DNA of 64,000 nucleotides, from contig NZ_JACIDF010000006.1 of NCBI RefSeq assembly GCF_014196195.1, positions 62,001 to 126,000 of the forward strand, in the 5' to 3' direction. Below are positions 9,120 through 17,974 of this stretch, piece after piece (the first letter of the stretch is position 1; the number at the start of each line of letters is the position of its first letter). This stretch comes from Anoxybacteroides rupiense. Lineage in GTDB: Bacteria; Bacillota; Bacilli; Bacillales; Anoxybacillaceae. A program made the position numbers and the translations under genes. The notes beneath the pieces are model-generated. The model ran no database searches. It worked only from the letters and a program-made list of their open reading frames with translations, and had not been told where the DNA came from.

Positions 9120-10328
9120 ATGCTAACACTTCAAGATGTTTTACAGGCAAGGGAAAAAATGAAAGGGACTGTTCATCACACTCCGTTGGAGCATTCCCAA
9201 ACATTCAGTCAATTTTCTCAAAACGAAGTGTATATGAAATTGGAGAATTTGCAAAAAACGGGATCTTTTAAAGTGCGGGGGTCATTCAACAAGATTATGA
9301 CATTAAGTGAAGAGGAACGGAAACGAGGAGTGGTGGCGGCATCGGCGGGAAATCATGCTCAAGGAGTCGCCTATTCAAGTGCGATGATTGGCATTCCTTG
9401 CACGATTGTCATGCCGAAAGGGGCGCCTTTAAGCAAAGTACAGGCGACACAAGGATATGGAGCCGAAGTCGTTTTGCATGGCGATGTGTTTGATGAGTCG
9501 CTGGAATATGCTTTACAATTGCAAAAAGAACGTGAAGCGACATTTGTCCATCCCTTTGATGATTTAGCGGTCATTGCTGGTCAAGGCACGATTGGTTTGG
9601 AAATTATCGAGCAGCTGCCTGATGTGGATGTGGTGCTGTGTCCAGTAGGAGGAGGGGGGTTGCTCGCTGGATTAGCCTTTACATTGAAGCAACTAAAACC
9701 ATCGATTCAAGTATACGGAGTGGAATCATCGGCATGTCCCGGCATGACGGAAGCGCTTCGCCAAAAAAAACCGGTGACGATCGTCTCTGCTGACACGATT
9801 GCTGATGGGATTGCCGTCAAAAAGCCAGGTGGCATCACATACCAATACATTGAAAAATATGTCGACGGAGTGGTTTGTGTAGAAGAAACAGAAATTTCAA
9901 GAACGATGCTTTATTTACTTGAACGGAACAAGCTGCTTGTAGAGGGATCGGGCGCTTGTCCGCTTGCGGCGTTATTATATCATAAAGTCCCATTCAAAGG
10001 AAAAAAAGTTGTCGCGGTATTAAGCGGAGGAAATGTGGATGTTACATTAATTTCCCGGATCATTGAACGCGGTTTAGTGGAGTCAGGACGGTTTGTCACA
10101 TTCACCACGATCATTTCCGATAAACCTGGACAGCTCAATAAACTGCTTCGCATTATTGCGGAATTGGAAGCTAATGTCATGTCCATTCATCATCAGCGCA
10201 TTGGAGCAAAGGTATTGCCGGGTCAAGCAGAGATTCACTTTTCACTTGAAACGAAAAATCAAGACCACATTCATCGCGTCCATCAAGTGTTGATCAATGA
10301 AGGATATGATGTAGAGTTTTTTCAATAA
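9120..10328 (+). CDS. ilvA: threonine dehydratase, ACT-containing
   Basis: 402-residue PLP enzyme that deaminates threonine (and serine) to 2-oxobutyrate. The Schiff-base lysine is Lys51 in KTGSFKVRGSFNK. The phosphate-binding glycine loop is CPVGGGGLLAGLA, and AASAGNHAQGVAYS is the substrate loop. A single ACT domain at about 325-402 (TTIISDKPGQLNKLLRIIAE) gives the short ilvA/tdcB-like form found in Bacillaceae, rather than the 500-residue enterobacterial IlvA. It is monocistronic here, followed at once by a terminator. A role in isoleucine synthesis or in threonine catabolism is equally consistent with the context. Confidence 0.92.
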   Translation: MLTLQDVLQAREKMKGTVHHTPLEHSQTFSQFSQNEVYMKLENLQKTGSFKVRGSFNKIMTLSEEERKRGVVAASAGNHAQGVAYSSAMIGIPCTIVMPKGAPLSKVQATQGYGAEVVLHGDVFDESLEYALQLQKEREATFVHPFDDLAVIAGQGTIGLEIIEQLPDVDVVLCPVGGGGLLAGLAFTLKQLKPSIQVYGVESSACPGMTEALRQKKPVTIVSADTIADGIAVKKPGGITYQYIEKYVDGVVCVEETEISRTMLYLLERNKLLVEGSGACPLAALLYHKVPFKGKKVVAVLSGGNVDVTLISRIIERGLVESGRFVTFTTIISDKPGQLNKLLRIIAELEANVMSIHHQRIGAKVLPGQAEIHFSLETKNQDHIHRVHQVLINEGYDVEFFQ

Positions 10329-10332
10329 AAAT

Positions 10333-10360
10333 AAAAGGGTGGCGGCCAGCCATCCTTTTT
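10333..10360. terminator. intrinsic terminator after ilvA (bidirectional)
   Basis: 11-bp stem AAAAGGGTGGC / GCCATCCTTTT with one G-U pair, loop GGCCA, then T residues. It can also end the converging small gene on the minus strand. Confidence 0.85.
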
Positions 10361-10610
10361 AATGAATAATAGAGGAGGAAGACCACTTTGTTTGTCCGGC
10401 TCCTTCATTGGCCATTTTTGCTTTCAGACATTCAAGAATGTAAAGGCCGACCATGCCGACTAATTCGGTTTCGTCCATATCTTCAATCAGTTGCAGCAAA
10501 TCTTTTCGACTCAACTCTTCTAAAATAGACATGGTCATGATTTCTGCGTCTTCTTCGTCTCCAGTCAGCCGATCTTTATAATATTCATACAATTCATCAA
10601 CAAATTTCAT
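10359..10610 (-). CDS. small conserved acidic protein (DUF6154-like)
   Basis: 83-residue acidic, mostly helical protein (MKFVDELYEYYKDRLTGDEE; ILEELSRKDLLQLIEDMDE). It has the look of the small Bacillus family listed as DUF6154; that is from memory, not a search. Its function is unknown. The ATG at 10610 is preferred to the upstream in-frame GTG because GGAGG stands 8 nt before it. It is monocistronic and faces the ilvA terminator. Confidence 0.7.
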   Translation of the reverse strand: MKFVDELYEYYKDRLTGDEEDAEIMTMSILEELSRKDLLQLIEDMDETELVGMVGLYILECLKAKMANEGAGQTKWSSSSIIH

Positions 10611-10758
10611 CAATAAGTCCTCCACAAGGCTAATGGCCCTTCATTTATTGCGCCCCTCCTCCCCATGATCCTATCAGGAATTGTCTATTTCTTGCTTATT
10701 TCGTTATGGTTGATCAGTGTTTTTTAGTGATTTCTGATCAAGAGGAGGGCTCTTCTTT

Positions 10759-11010
10759 TTACTTCATGTCAGAAAAATGCTGTGCATGCTTAATGAACAT
10801 TTCCTGATTTTCAATGAGTCCGCATGCGGCACATTGAACACGATAGCTCGGTCCGCGGTAAGGCAGATGGAAAGGATCAAGGGAATCATTGGTATATTCT
10901 TGTTCAATTTCACCTGTTTGCGGATGGAGCTTGACTGCCACGGGACGCTGTTCAATTAAGTTAAAGCGTGTTCGATTCGTTTTGCAATTTGGACATAACA
11001 TTGGTTCCAA
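10759..11010 (-). CDS. small zinc-ribbon protein, unknown function
   Basis: About 83 residues with two CxxC pairs (MLCPNCK near the start, QCAACGLI near residue 64) that should bind one zinc. Between them lies a hydrophilic segment, with PYRGPSYRV just before the second pair. I do not recognise the family. The start is best taken as TTG at 11010, 8 nt after GGAGG; the GTG at 11019 lies inside that ribosome site. It is divergent from the neighbouring hydrolase gene, with about 120 bp between starts. Confidence 0.65.
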   Translation of the reverse strand: MEPMLCPNCKTNRTRFNLIEQRPVAVKLHPQTGEIEQEYTNDSLDPFHLPYRGPSYRVQCAACGLIENQEMFIKHAQHFSDMK

Positions 11011-11133
11011 ATGGCTCACCTCCGTTTATTATCTTTTAAAATAAAAGCATATATTATACATAAAATCACTCATTTTTCCTATCTACATAAAAAATTGACA
11101 AGGAACGAATATAAAGATAAAGGGGAAGAGAAG

Positions 11134-11898
11134 ATGCAAAAGGCCATTACGTTAGTGCATCGCGGAATGACACTTCGCGGAATGGAACATATTCCTCCAC
11201 GAAAGGAAGGTGAAAAAGTTCCGGCGGTCATTTTATTTCATGGTTTTACAGGGACGAAGCTTGAGCCGCATCGATTGTTTCTTAAGTTGTCGCGGGCGCT
11301 AGAGAAGCAAGGAATAGCGAGCTTTCGTTTTGATTTTCTCGGAAGCGGGGAAAGCGACGGGAATTTTGAAGATATGACTGTATCAAGCGAAATAGCAGAA
11401 GCGCACGCCATTCTTGATTTTGTAAAAAAAGATGAGCGCATTGATGCGACGAAGATTTGTTTGCTTGGTCTTAGTATGGGAGGGCTCGTAGCGAGTGTTT
11501 TAGCTGGAGAAAGAGCGGCTGAAATTCATAAGCTTATTTTACTAGCGCCGGCAGGAAACATGTATGAGCTAATGATGTATATGGTTAAGCAAAACAAGAT
11601 TGATATCACTGCTCCTTATTATGACCATGCGGGTAATTTAGTCGGTCGCTCGTTTTTAGAAGATTTGAAAACGATCAATGTATTCGAACGAGCGAAGCCG
11701 TATAGAGGTCCAGTCTTACTGATTCATGGCACGAATGATGATGTGGTCCCTTATCAAGTAAGCAGCCAGTATCAGCAGAGATGTTATGGAGAGCAAGCAA
11801 CCATTCACTGGATTAACGGTGCAAATCATACGTTTGATCGGCATGAATGGGAATGCGAAGTGCTTGATAAGGTACTACAATTTGCCTCGATTTATTAA
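11134..11898 (+). CDS. alpha/beta hydrolase (cinnamoyl/feruloyl esterase-like)
   Basis: 254-residue single-domain alpha/beta hydrolase. The oxyanion motif is FHGFTG (around 35-40), the nucleophile Ser114 is in GLSMGG, the acid is in IHGTNDDVVP and the catalytic His is in GANHTF. The fold and motifs fit the bacterial cinnamoyl/feruloyl esterase group (short acyl or aryl esters), but true substrates cannot be told. No signal peptide is visible, so it is cytoplasmic. ATG 11134 has GGGGAAG upstream; the frame is open further upstream, but without a ribosome site or conservation-like sequence. Confidence 0.85.
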   Translation: MQKAITLVHRGMTLRGMEHIPPRKEGEKVPAVILFHGFTGTKLEPHRLFLKLSRALEKQGIASFRFDFLGSGESDGNFEDMTVSSEIAEAHAILDFVKKDERIDATKICLLGLSMGGLVASVLAGERAAEIHKLILLAPAGNMYELMMYMVKQNKIDITAPYYDHAGNLVGRSFLEDLKTINVFERAKPYRGPVLLIHGTNDDVVPYQVSSQYQQRCYGEQATIHWINGANHTFDRHEWECEVLDKVLQFASIY

Positions 11899-12210
11899 AA
11901 AACTTATTGTTTATTTTGTCAGGATGGTCTAGCTTCCCACAAAAACAGTGGATACTTATTGAATGTTTCGTCGCCTGCTCCTACCGTAGAAAAAGCCTTG
12001 ATGTTCATCATCGATGCCGGATGGTATCACAAATTGTATCTTCATACTCGTGGTGCTAGTTGGGGAGATGATCCTGATTCCTTCCATATTCGCTCTCATG
12101 TGAACCGCCGAGAGGTCGGCGCGCGGTCACGCTTTGATGTGACCAAGGTAAGCCGCCGACTTGCTCTCCAGCGGAGGTGTGAAAAAGTTTATTTTTAGAA
12201 AACAACGGAA
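11899..12210. other. structured intergenic region, no gene supported
   Basis: About 310 bp between convergent genes. It holds nested inverted repeats near 12112-12165: GGTCAC/GTGACC inside AGGTCGGCG/CGCCGACTT, a compact, unusually GC-rich fold compared with its surroundings. The plus frame is open for 79 codons but has no ribosome site and does not look like protein. It could be the end of an inserted element or a small RNA; I could not assign it. Confidence 0.35.
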
Positions 12211-12756
12211 CTAAAGCGAGCGAAAAATCTTATTCCAATATTTTGCTTCACTTAGGGCTCGCTGGTCGGAAAGAATTTCATCAGGCGCGTTTCCTTGACC
12301 GATTAAGTAACCGATATACGTCAAGCCAACAAACTGGAAAATGTATTGGAATTGCTGGATAAGCGGCAGTCCTTTTATATATGGATCATCTCCGCCAACA
12401 GCCACAACAAACGCTTTTTTTGATTTCATTTCCTCCTTGAAGGAAAAATGAGGATCTCGCAAGCTTTGTGACCACCGATCAATAAACAGTTTCATTTGCC
12501 CACTCATTCCATACCAATAAATTGGCGTGGCAAAAATCAAAATATCATGTTCGCGAACAAGACGAATGATTTTTTCATAGTCATCTGCCACAGGAGTAAA
12601 TCCTTCTGGATCATGCCGTTTATCAATAATCGGTGTAATCGAAAAATCTTTCATATAGATCTGTTGATGAGCGATCCCCTCTAGCACAATTTGCGCTAAT
12701 CGTGCTGTATTCCCGTTTTCGCGTGAACTGCCATTCATGAGAAGAATATTAGCCAT
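12211..12756 (-). CDS. NAD(P)H-dependent FMN reductase / flavodoxin-fold oxidoreductase
   Basis: 181-residue flavodoxin-like protein. The FMN phosphate loop is NGSSRENGNTARLA (residues about 8-21), and the flavin-contact motif ATPIYWYGMSGQMKLFIDRW is diagnostic of the NADPH-dependent FMN reductase/YwqN-like group. It should reduce quinones, azo dyes or nitro compounds with NAD(P)H, but the physiological substrate is unknown. The ATG at 12756 follows GAGGT at good spacing; the ten-codon lysine-rich upstream extension lacks a ribosome site. It is divergent from the TetR gene, so that regulator may also act on it. Confidence 0.85.
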   Translation of the reverse strand: MANILLMNGSSRENGNTARLAQIVLEGIAHQQIYMKDFSITPIIDKRHDPEGFTPVADDYEKIIRLVREHDILIFATPIYWYGMSGQMKLFIDRWSQSLRDPHFSFKEEMKSKKAFVVAVGGDDPYIKGLPLIQQFQYIFQFVGLTYIGYLIGQGNAPDEILSDQRALSEAKYWNKIFRSL

Positions 12757-12906
12757 TGAACTTACCTCTTTCTTTTTTTTTATCAACGCTTATTATAAAC
12801 AATTATTGACATCTGGGTCATTTATTACGTATTTTATAGATAGCAACTACAAAATATTTAACTTTTCTAAAAATTATGTTAATATAAACGATAAAGGAGA
12901 TTTTCA

Positions 12907-13554
12907 ATGGCAAATAAAACGTTAAAAGAAAGAATTATCGATACGGCTCTACATCTTTTTGAACAATATGGCTATCATGGAGTTACCGTCGATCGGATTG
13001 TCACAGAAATTAACGCATCAAAAGGCGGTTTTTATCATAATTTTAAATCAAAAGATGAACTTCTTTATCACATTCACGATGTGTTTATTACTTACGTGCT
13101 CAACAAGGCGCAGGCGGCCTATGAAAACTATAAAACGCCTACAGAGCGTTTATGTGCCATTATTCAATCATTTGTAAAAGTATTTCATTTATACAAGCCG
13201 CATATCACGGTGTTTTACCAAGAAAGCACTTATTTAAAACCGGAGTATTCACAAAAAATCAATGAAAAACGTGATGAGTTTAAGCAGGTGATTTTCCGGG
13301 TCATTCGCGAAGGCATTGCCGCAGGCGAGTTTCGTCCAGAGCTTTCTGTAGAAATTACAGGCATGACGATTATTGGTATGGTGAACTGGACGTATAAATG
13401 GTATAAACCGGAAGGACCGATGACAATCGAACAAATTGCCGACTATTTTATTGATTTTATTTTGCATGCTGTCCTTACAGAAGAAGCTAAGCAAAAATCG
13501 GAAAATATCATTTATTTCATCAAAAACAAGCAAGCTTCACTCCGATCGTTTTAA
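12907..13554 (+). CDS. TetR family regulator, likely of the leucine catabolism operon
   Basis: 215-residue TetR protein. The N-terminal HTH (residues about 8-55) reads RIIDTALHLFEQYGYHGVTV ... SKGGFYHNFKSKDELLYHIH, and the rest is the helical ligand domain. It lies directly upstream of the isovaleryl-CoA catabolism operon. Two copies of a palindrome typical of TetR operators separate it from that operon. By analogy with FadR/LiuR-type regulators the ligand may be an acyl-CoA such as isovaleryl- or methylcrotonyl-CoA; this is inference. A TTGACA at 12806 with a weak -10 near 12830 may be its promoter. No copy of the palindrome was seen upstream of its own start. Confidence 0.85.
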   Translation: MANKTLKERIIDTALHLFEQYGYHGVTVDRIVTEINASKGGFYHNFKSKDELLYHIHDVFITYVLNKAQAAYENYKTPTERLCAIIQSFVKVFHLYKPHITVFYQESTYLKPEYSQKINEKRDEFKQVIFRVIREGIAAGEFRPELSVEITGMTIIGMVNWTYKWYKPEGPMTIEQIADYFIDFILHAVLTEEAKQKSENIIYFIKNKQASLRSF

Positions 13555-13595
13555 AAAATGATGCTTACTGAATGTAAGTGTTGCTCGTGAAACAA

Positions 13596-13642
13596 ACCAA
13601 CTAGTCGGTCTTAAAACAATTCAAAACCGACTAGTCGGTTTT
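13596..13642. promoter_or_regulatory. twin TetR-type operators upstream of yngJ
   Basis: Site 2 (13623-13642) is a perfect 20-bp palindrome, AAAACCGACTAGTCGGTTTT. Site 1 (13596-13609) is ACCAACTAGTCGGT, the same core with one mismatch. The centres are 30 bp apart, close to three helical turns, so two dimers would sit on the same face. A possible -35 (TTCAAA, 13620) and -10 (TAGAAT, 13643) flank site 2, which would place it in the promoter spacer and fit repression. Confidence 0.85.
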
Positions 13643-13673
13643 AGAATAATATGTTATAAATGGGGGAGAGAGA

Positions 13674-14816
13674 ATGAATTTTGAACTGACAAAAGAGCAA
13701 CAGATGATTAAAGAAATGGTAAGGGAGTTTGCCGAGAAGGAAATTGCACCAAACGCGGCGAAATGGGATGAAGAAGCCTATTTTTCTGTCGGAATATTCA
13801 AAAAGATGGGAGAATTAGGGCTATTGGGAATCCCGTTTCCAGAAGAATACGGCGGAGCTGGTGGCGATACGATTTCATATGCCGTCGCTGTTGAGGAAAT
13901 TGGCCGTGCTTGTGGCGGGACAGGTCTTAGCTATGCTGCTGCTGTCTCACTAGGTGCAAGCCCTATTTACTATTTCGGCACAGAAGAGCAAAAGCAAAAA
14001 TGGCTTGTTCCGATGGCAAGAGGAGAGGCGTTGGGAGCGTTCGGATTAACCGAACCGAATGCTGGTTCTGATGCTGGGGGAACTCGGACGAGAGCGGTGC
14101 TGGACGGAGATGAATATATCATCAATGGAGAAAAATGCTGGATTACGAATGCGGGGCATGCAAGGCAAGTAATTGTGACTGCAGTCACCGGAAAGGATGA
14201 GAGAGGAAAAAATATCATCTCTGCTATTATTGTTCCAACAGATACCCCGGGATTTACGATTCGATGCAATTACGACAAAATGGGTGTCCGTGCTTCCAAT
14301 ACGTGCGAGCTTGTGCTAGAAAATGTGCGTGTGCCGAAAGAGAACGTATTAGGGGATCCAGCAAAGGGCTTTAAGCAATTTTTATATACTCTCGATGGCG
14401 GCCGCATTTCAATTGCTGCTCTTGCCGTTGGAATCGCTCAAGCTGCGTTTGAGAAAGCGCTTCAATATGCGAAAGAACGCACACAATTTGGCCAATCCAT
14501 TTCTAAATTTCAAGCGATTCAGTTTAAGCTTGCCGATATGGCGATGGAAATCGAATTAGCCCGCAATATGGTGTATAAAGCGGCTTGGCTAAAAGACCAA
14601 GGGAAACCGTTTACAAAAGAAGCCTCTTTTGCTAAACTGTTCGCTTCTGAAGCTGGCTTCCGCATATGTAATCAAGCCATTCAGATCCATGGCGGATACG
14701 GGTACATGAAAGAATATGGGGTCGAGCGCCATTTGCGCGATATTAAGCTTATGGAAATTGGTGAAGGCACATCTGAAATTCAGCGGCTCGTCATTGCCCG
14801 TCAGCTTGGATGTTAA
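13674..14816 (+). CDS. yngJ: acyl-CoA dehydrogenase (isovaleryl-CoA dehydrogenase by context)
   Basis: 380-residue FAD-dependent acyl-CoA dehydrogenase with the signatures GAFGLTEPNAGSDAGGTRT and QIHGGYGYMKEYGVERHLRD. The catalytic base appears to be Glu364 in IGEGTSEIQR, the position used by short/medium-chain dehydrogenases. The position where classical isovaleryl-CoA dehydrogenases carry Glu reads LDGGRIS here. The role of oxidising isovaleryl-CoA to 3-methylcrotonyl-CoA is therefore taken from operon context and from the matching order of B. subtilis yngJ-E, not from the active site. It is the first gene of the operon, with ATG after GGGGGAGAG. Confidence 0.88.
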   Translation: MNFELTKEQQMIKEMVREFAEKEIAPNAAKWDEEAYFSVGIFKKMGELGLLGIPFPEEYGGAGGDTISYAVAVEEIGRACGGTGLSYAAAVSLGASPIYYFGTEEQKQKWLVPMARGEALGAFGLTEPNAGSDAGGTRTRAVLDGDEYIINGEKCWITNAGHARQVIVTAVTGKDERGKNIISAIIVPTDTPGFTIRCNYDKMGVRASNTCELVLENVRVPKENVLGDPAKGFKQFLYTLDGGRISIAALAVGIAQAAFEKALQYAKERTQFGQSISKFQAIQFKLADMAMEIELARNMVYKAAWLKDQGKPFTKEASFAKLFASEAGFRICNQAIQIHGGYGYMKEYGVERHLRDIKLMEIGEGTSEIQRLVIARQLGC

Positions 14817-14870
14817 AGGCAGAAAAATGGCGCGGATGAAAATTTCATTCAACCAAAGGAGGCGCATGTT

Positions 14871-16523
14871 ATGGCGGAGATGTTAGAGGTTACAGTTGGC
14901 AAGCTATTAGAAGAAAAAGCGAACGCTTACCCAGAGCATGAGGCTGTTGTGTATGCAGATCGCGGACTTAGAATGACATACAGGCAGTTTGATGAATATT
15001 GCCGTCTTGTTGCTCGGGGATTCATGAAGCTGGGCATTGAGACAGGAGAGAATGTTGCCATTTGGGCAACGAACACTCCTGAATGGCTGGCGTGCCAGTT
15101 TGCTACAGGTAAAATGGGGGCTGTGCTTGTAACGGTCAATACGAACTACCGCACAGCTGAATTAGAATACTTATTGAAGCAATCAGACTCTACCACGCTG
15201 ATTTTAATAGAACGATATCGCGATTCCTCTTACATTGACACTATTTATGAGATTGCTCCCGAACTGTACGAATGTCAGCCAGGACAGCTGAAGTCGAAAC
15301 GTCTTCCGCGTCTAAAAAATGTGATTGTTCTGGGGGACCGACGTTACCCAGGCACATACACGTGGAATGACATTTTGGCGATGGCCCATGACATCACCGA
15401 AGAGGAACTTGATCAACGAATGAACGCTCTCGACCCTCACGATGTCATCAACATGCAATATACCTCAGGAACGACGGGCTTTCCAAAAGGAGTGATGCTC
15501 AGTCATTACAACATTGTCAACAATGCCTACAACATCGCTCAATGCATGAAGCTTACAAAAGAAGACCGTTTATGTATTCCTGTGCCATTTTTCCACTGCT
15601 TTGGCTGCGTGCTTGGCGTCTTAGCATGCGTCTCTGTCGGCGCTACGATCGTGCCAATTCAAGAATTCAACGCGAAACAAGTGCTTCAAACGGTTCAAGA
15701 TGAAAAATGCACAGCTTTACATGGCGTGCCAACCATGTTTATTGCCGAATTGAACGACCCTGATTTTGAAAAATACGACTTGTCTTCCTTGCGAACAGGA
15801 ATTATGGCAGGATCAAACTGCCCAATCGAAGTGATGAAGGCGGTCATTGAAAAAATGGGAGCCAAGGAAATTACGATTGCTTATGGACAAACTGAATCTT
15901 CGCCCGTCATTACTCAGACAAGAACGGATGACCCTATTCATTTGCGTGTCGAGACAGTGGGGCGTGCGCTTCCGAATGTTGAAGTCAAAATTGTCGAACC
16001 GGGCACAAACAGGGAAGTGCCACGCGGGGTGCAAGGAGAGTTATGTACAAGAGGCTATCATGTCATGAAAGGATATTATAACAATCCGGAAGCAACGAGA
16101 GAAGCGATTGATGACGAAGGATGGCTTCATACAGGTGACTTAGCGATAATGGATGAAAATGGATATTTCCGTATTACTGGAAGGTTAAAGGATATGATTA
16201 TTCGCGGTGGAGAAAACATTTATCCACGAGAAATTGAAGAATTTTTATATCGGCATCCGAAAATTCTAGATGTTCAAGTGGTTGGAGTGCCTGATGAGAA
16301 GTATGGGGAAGAAGTGATGGCGTGGATTATTTTAAAGCCAGGGCAAGCTGCAACAGTTGAGGAAATTCGTGAATTTTGCCGCGGAAAAATATCGCGTCAT
16401 AAAATTCCTCGTTATATTGAATTTACGGATTCATATCCGATGACAGCGTCTGGAAAAATCCAAAAGTTTAAGTTGCGTGAACAGGCTAAACAAATTCTTC
16501 GTGCCAAGACAACCAATGAATAG
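14871..16523 (+). CDS. yngI: AMP-forming acyl-CoA synthetase
   Basis: 550-residue ANL-superfamily ligase that activates a carboxylic acid to its CoA thioester through an acyl-adenylate. The P-loop is [16 protein letters not shown], the A5 motif is [17 protein letters not shown] follows in the hinge region, and the C-terminal catalytic lysine is in [14 protein letters not shown]. The nearest known neighbour is B. subtilis YngI. In this operon it may activate isovalerate, 3-methylcrotonate or acetoacetate. AAAGGAGG stands upstream of the ATG, and an out-of-frame ATG lies 5 nt before it. Confidence 0.88.
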   Translation: MAEMLEVTVGKLLEEKANAYPEHEAVVYADRGLRMTYRQFDEYCRLVARGFMKLGIETGENVAIWATNTPEWLACQFATGKMGAVLVTVNTNYRTAELEYLLKQSDSTTLILIERYRDSSYIDTIYEIAPELYECQPGQLKSKRLPRLKNVIVLGDRRYPGTYTWNDILAMAHDITEEELDQRMNALDPHDVINMQYTSGTTGFPKGVMLSHYNIVNNAYNIAQCMKLTKEDRLCIPVPFFHCFGCVLGVLACVSVGATIVPIQEFNAKQVLQTVQDEKCTALHGVPTMFIAELNDPDFEKYDLSSLRTGIMAGSNCPIEVMKAVIEKMGAKEITIAYGQTESSPVITQTRTDDPIHLRVETVGRALPNVEVKIVEPGTNREVPRGVQGELCTRGYHVMKGYYNNPEATREAIDDEGWLHTGDLAIMDENGYFRITGRLKDMIIRGGENIYPREIEEFLYRHPKILDVQVVGVPDEKYGEEVMAWIILKPGQAATVEEIREFCRGKISRHKIPRYIEFTDSYPMTASGKIQKFKLREQAKQILRAKTTNE

Positions 16524-16533
16524 GAGGAGTTGC

Positions 16534-17889
16534 ATGTTTAAAAAAGTGTTAGTGGCGAATCGGGGAGAAATTGCAGCACGAGTCATTCGAACATGCCGGC
16601 GGTTAGGAATTCAGACGGTAGCGATATACTCAGAAGCAGATGCTGCTTCTCTCCATGTCAAATGGGCAGACGAAGCTTATTTAATCGGAAAGCCGCGTGT
16701 CAGCGAAAGTTATTTGAATATTGAAAAAATTATTGAAATCGCCAAAACGACGAAAGCGGAAGCGATTCATCCAGGATATGGTCTATTGTCGGAAAATCCG
16801 GCGTTTGCGCGTCGTTGTGAAGAGGAAGGAATCGTATTTATCGGGCCGAATGCGGATGTAATTGCGAAAATGGGAAGCAAGATTGAGTCGCGGAAAACGA
16901 TGGCAGAGGCAGGTGTGCCGATCGTTCCAGGCATTTCGTTTCCGCTGCAAAATGTTGAAGAAGCAATGAGCACGGCAGCGACAATCGGTTATCCCATTAT
17001 GTTAAAGGCATCTGCCGGTGGTGGCGGCATCGGCATGCAAATCGTCCATAATGAGGAGGAATTGCGCAAAGCGTTTGAAGGCAACCAAAAGCGGGCGACT
17101 TCTTTCTTTGGCGATGGGGCGATGTATTTGGAAAAGTATATTCAGAACCCTCGCCATATTGAAGTTCAGCTTCTTGCGGACCGCCACGGGAATTATGTGT
17201 ATTTATGGGAGCGTGAATGTTCGATTCAGCGGCGCCATCAAAAGGTGATTGAAGAAGCTCCTTCCTTGTTTTTAGATGAGCAAACAAGAAAAAAAATGGG
17301 AGAGACAGCGATTCAAGCTGCCAAATATATCGGTTATACAAATGCAGGAACGATTGAATTTCTTGTTGACGAACAGAAAAATTTCTATTTTCTTGAAATG
17401 AATACGCGGCTTCAGGTAGAGCATCCAGTAACGGAGGAAATCACCGGTTTGGATCTTGTCGAAGAGCAACTGCGCGTCGCCGCCGGAGAAAAGCTTGGCT
17501 ATAGCCAAGAGCACATCCAACGCCGAGGGCATGCCATTGAGGTGCGGATTTACGCGGAAGATCCAAAAACCTTTTTTCCATCCCCAGGAGCCATTACGGC
17601 CTTTCAATTGCCAGAAGGAGAGCATATTCGCAACGAAACAGCTGTTCAAAGCGGAATGGTGGTAACGCCGTTTTATGATCCTATGATTGCGAAATTAATT
17701 GTGAAAGGCGAAAACCGAAAGGAAGCAATTGATCGCATGTTGCAAGCGCTGGACAGCTATCAAATTGAAGGAATTAAAACAAACATTCCAATGTTAAAAG
17801 AAGTATTAACACACCCGGCATTTCAAGCGGGGCATACGACAACAGATTTTGTCAATCGTCATTTAAGCAATATTTCGATCAAAAAATAA
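16534..17889 (+). CDS. yngH: biotin carboxylase subunit of acyl-CoA carboxylase (methylcrotonyl-CoA type by context)
   Basis: 451-residue ATP-grasp biotin carboxylase that carboxylates biotin on the partner BCCP. Visible landmarks are the N-terminal FKKVLVANRGEIAARVIRT, the ATP-binding glycine loop KASAGGGGIGM, and the catalytic stretch FLEMNTRLQVEHPVTE. ATG 16534 is chosen because GAGGAG lies 7 nt before it; longer frames run into the previous gene. It is separate from the housekeeping accC, as shown by its position between an acyl-CoA ligase and a stand-alone BCCP. A 12-bp hairpin follows it. Confidence 0.9.
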   Translation: MFKKVLVANRGEIAARVIRTCRRLGIQTVAIYSEADAASLHVKWADEAYLIGKPRVSESYLNIEKIIEIAKTTKAEAIHPGYGLLSENPAFARRCEEEGIVFIGPNADVIAKMGSKIESRKTMAEAGVPIVPGISFPLQNVEEAMSTAATIGYPIMLKASAGGGGIGMQIVHNEEELRKAFEGNQKRATSFFGDGAMYLEKYIQNPRHIEVQLLADRHGNYVYLWERECSIQRRHQKVIEEAPSLFLDEQTRKKMGETAIQAAKYIGYTNAGTIEFLVDEQKNFYFLEMNTRLQVEHPVTEEITGLDLVEEQLRVAAGEKLGYSQEHIQRRGHAIEVRIYAEDPKTFFPSPGAITAFQLPEGEHIRNETAVQSGMVVTPFYDPMIAKLIVKGENRKEAIDRMLQALDSYQIEGIKTNIPMLKEVLTHPAFQAGHTTTDFVNRHLSNISIKK

Positions 17890-17901
17890 GAGGCTCATGA
17901 A

Positions 17902-17936
17902 GTCTTCCACTTTTCTTCATTAAGAAAGTGGAAGAC
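17902..17936 (+). other. perfect 12-bp hairpin inside the leucine operon
   Basis: GTCTTCCACTTT / AAAGTGGAAGAC with an 11-nt loop, between the biotin carboxylase and BCCP genes. No T tract follows, so it is not a normal terminator. It may set a processing or stability boundary in the mRNA. Confidence 0.75.
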
Positions 17937-17974
17937 CTTCGATCATCAAGATTAGGAAATGGAGGAATAAAAAG

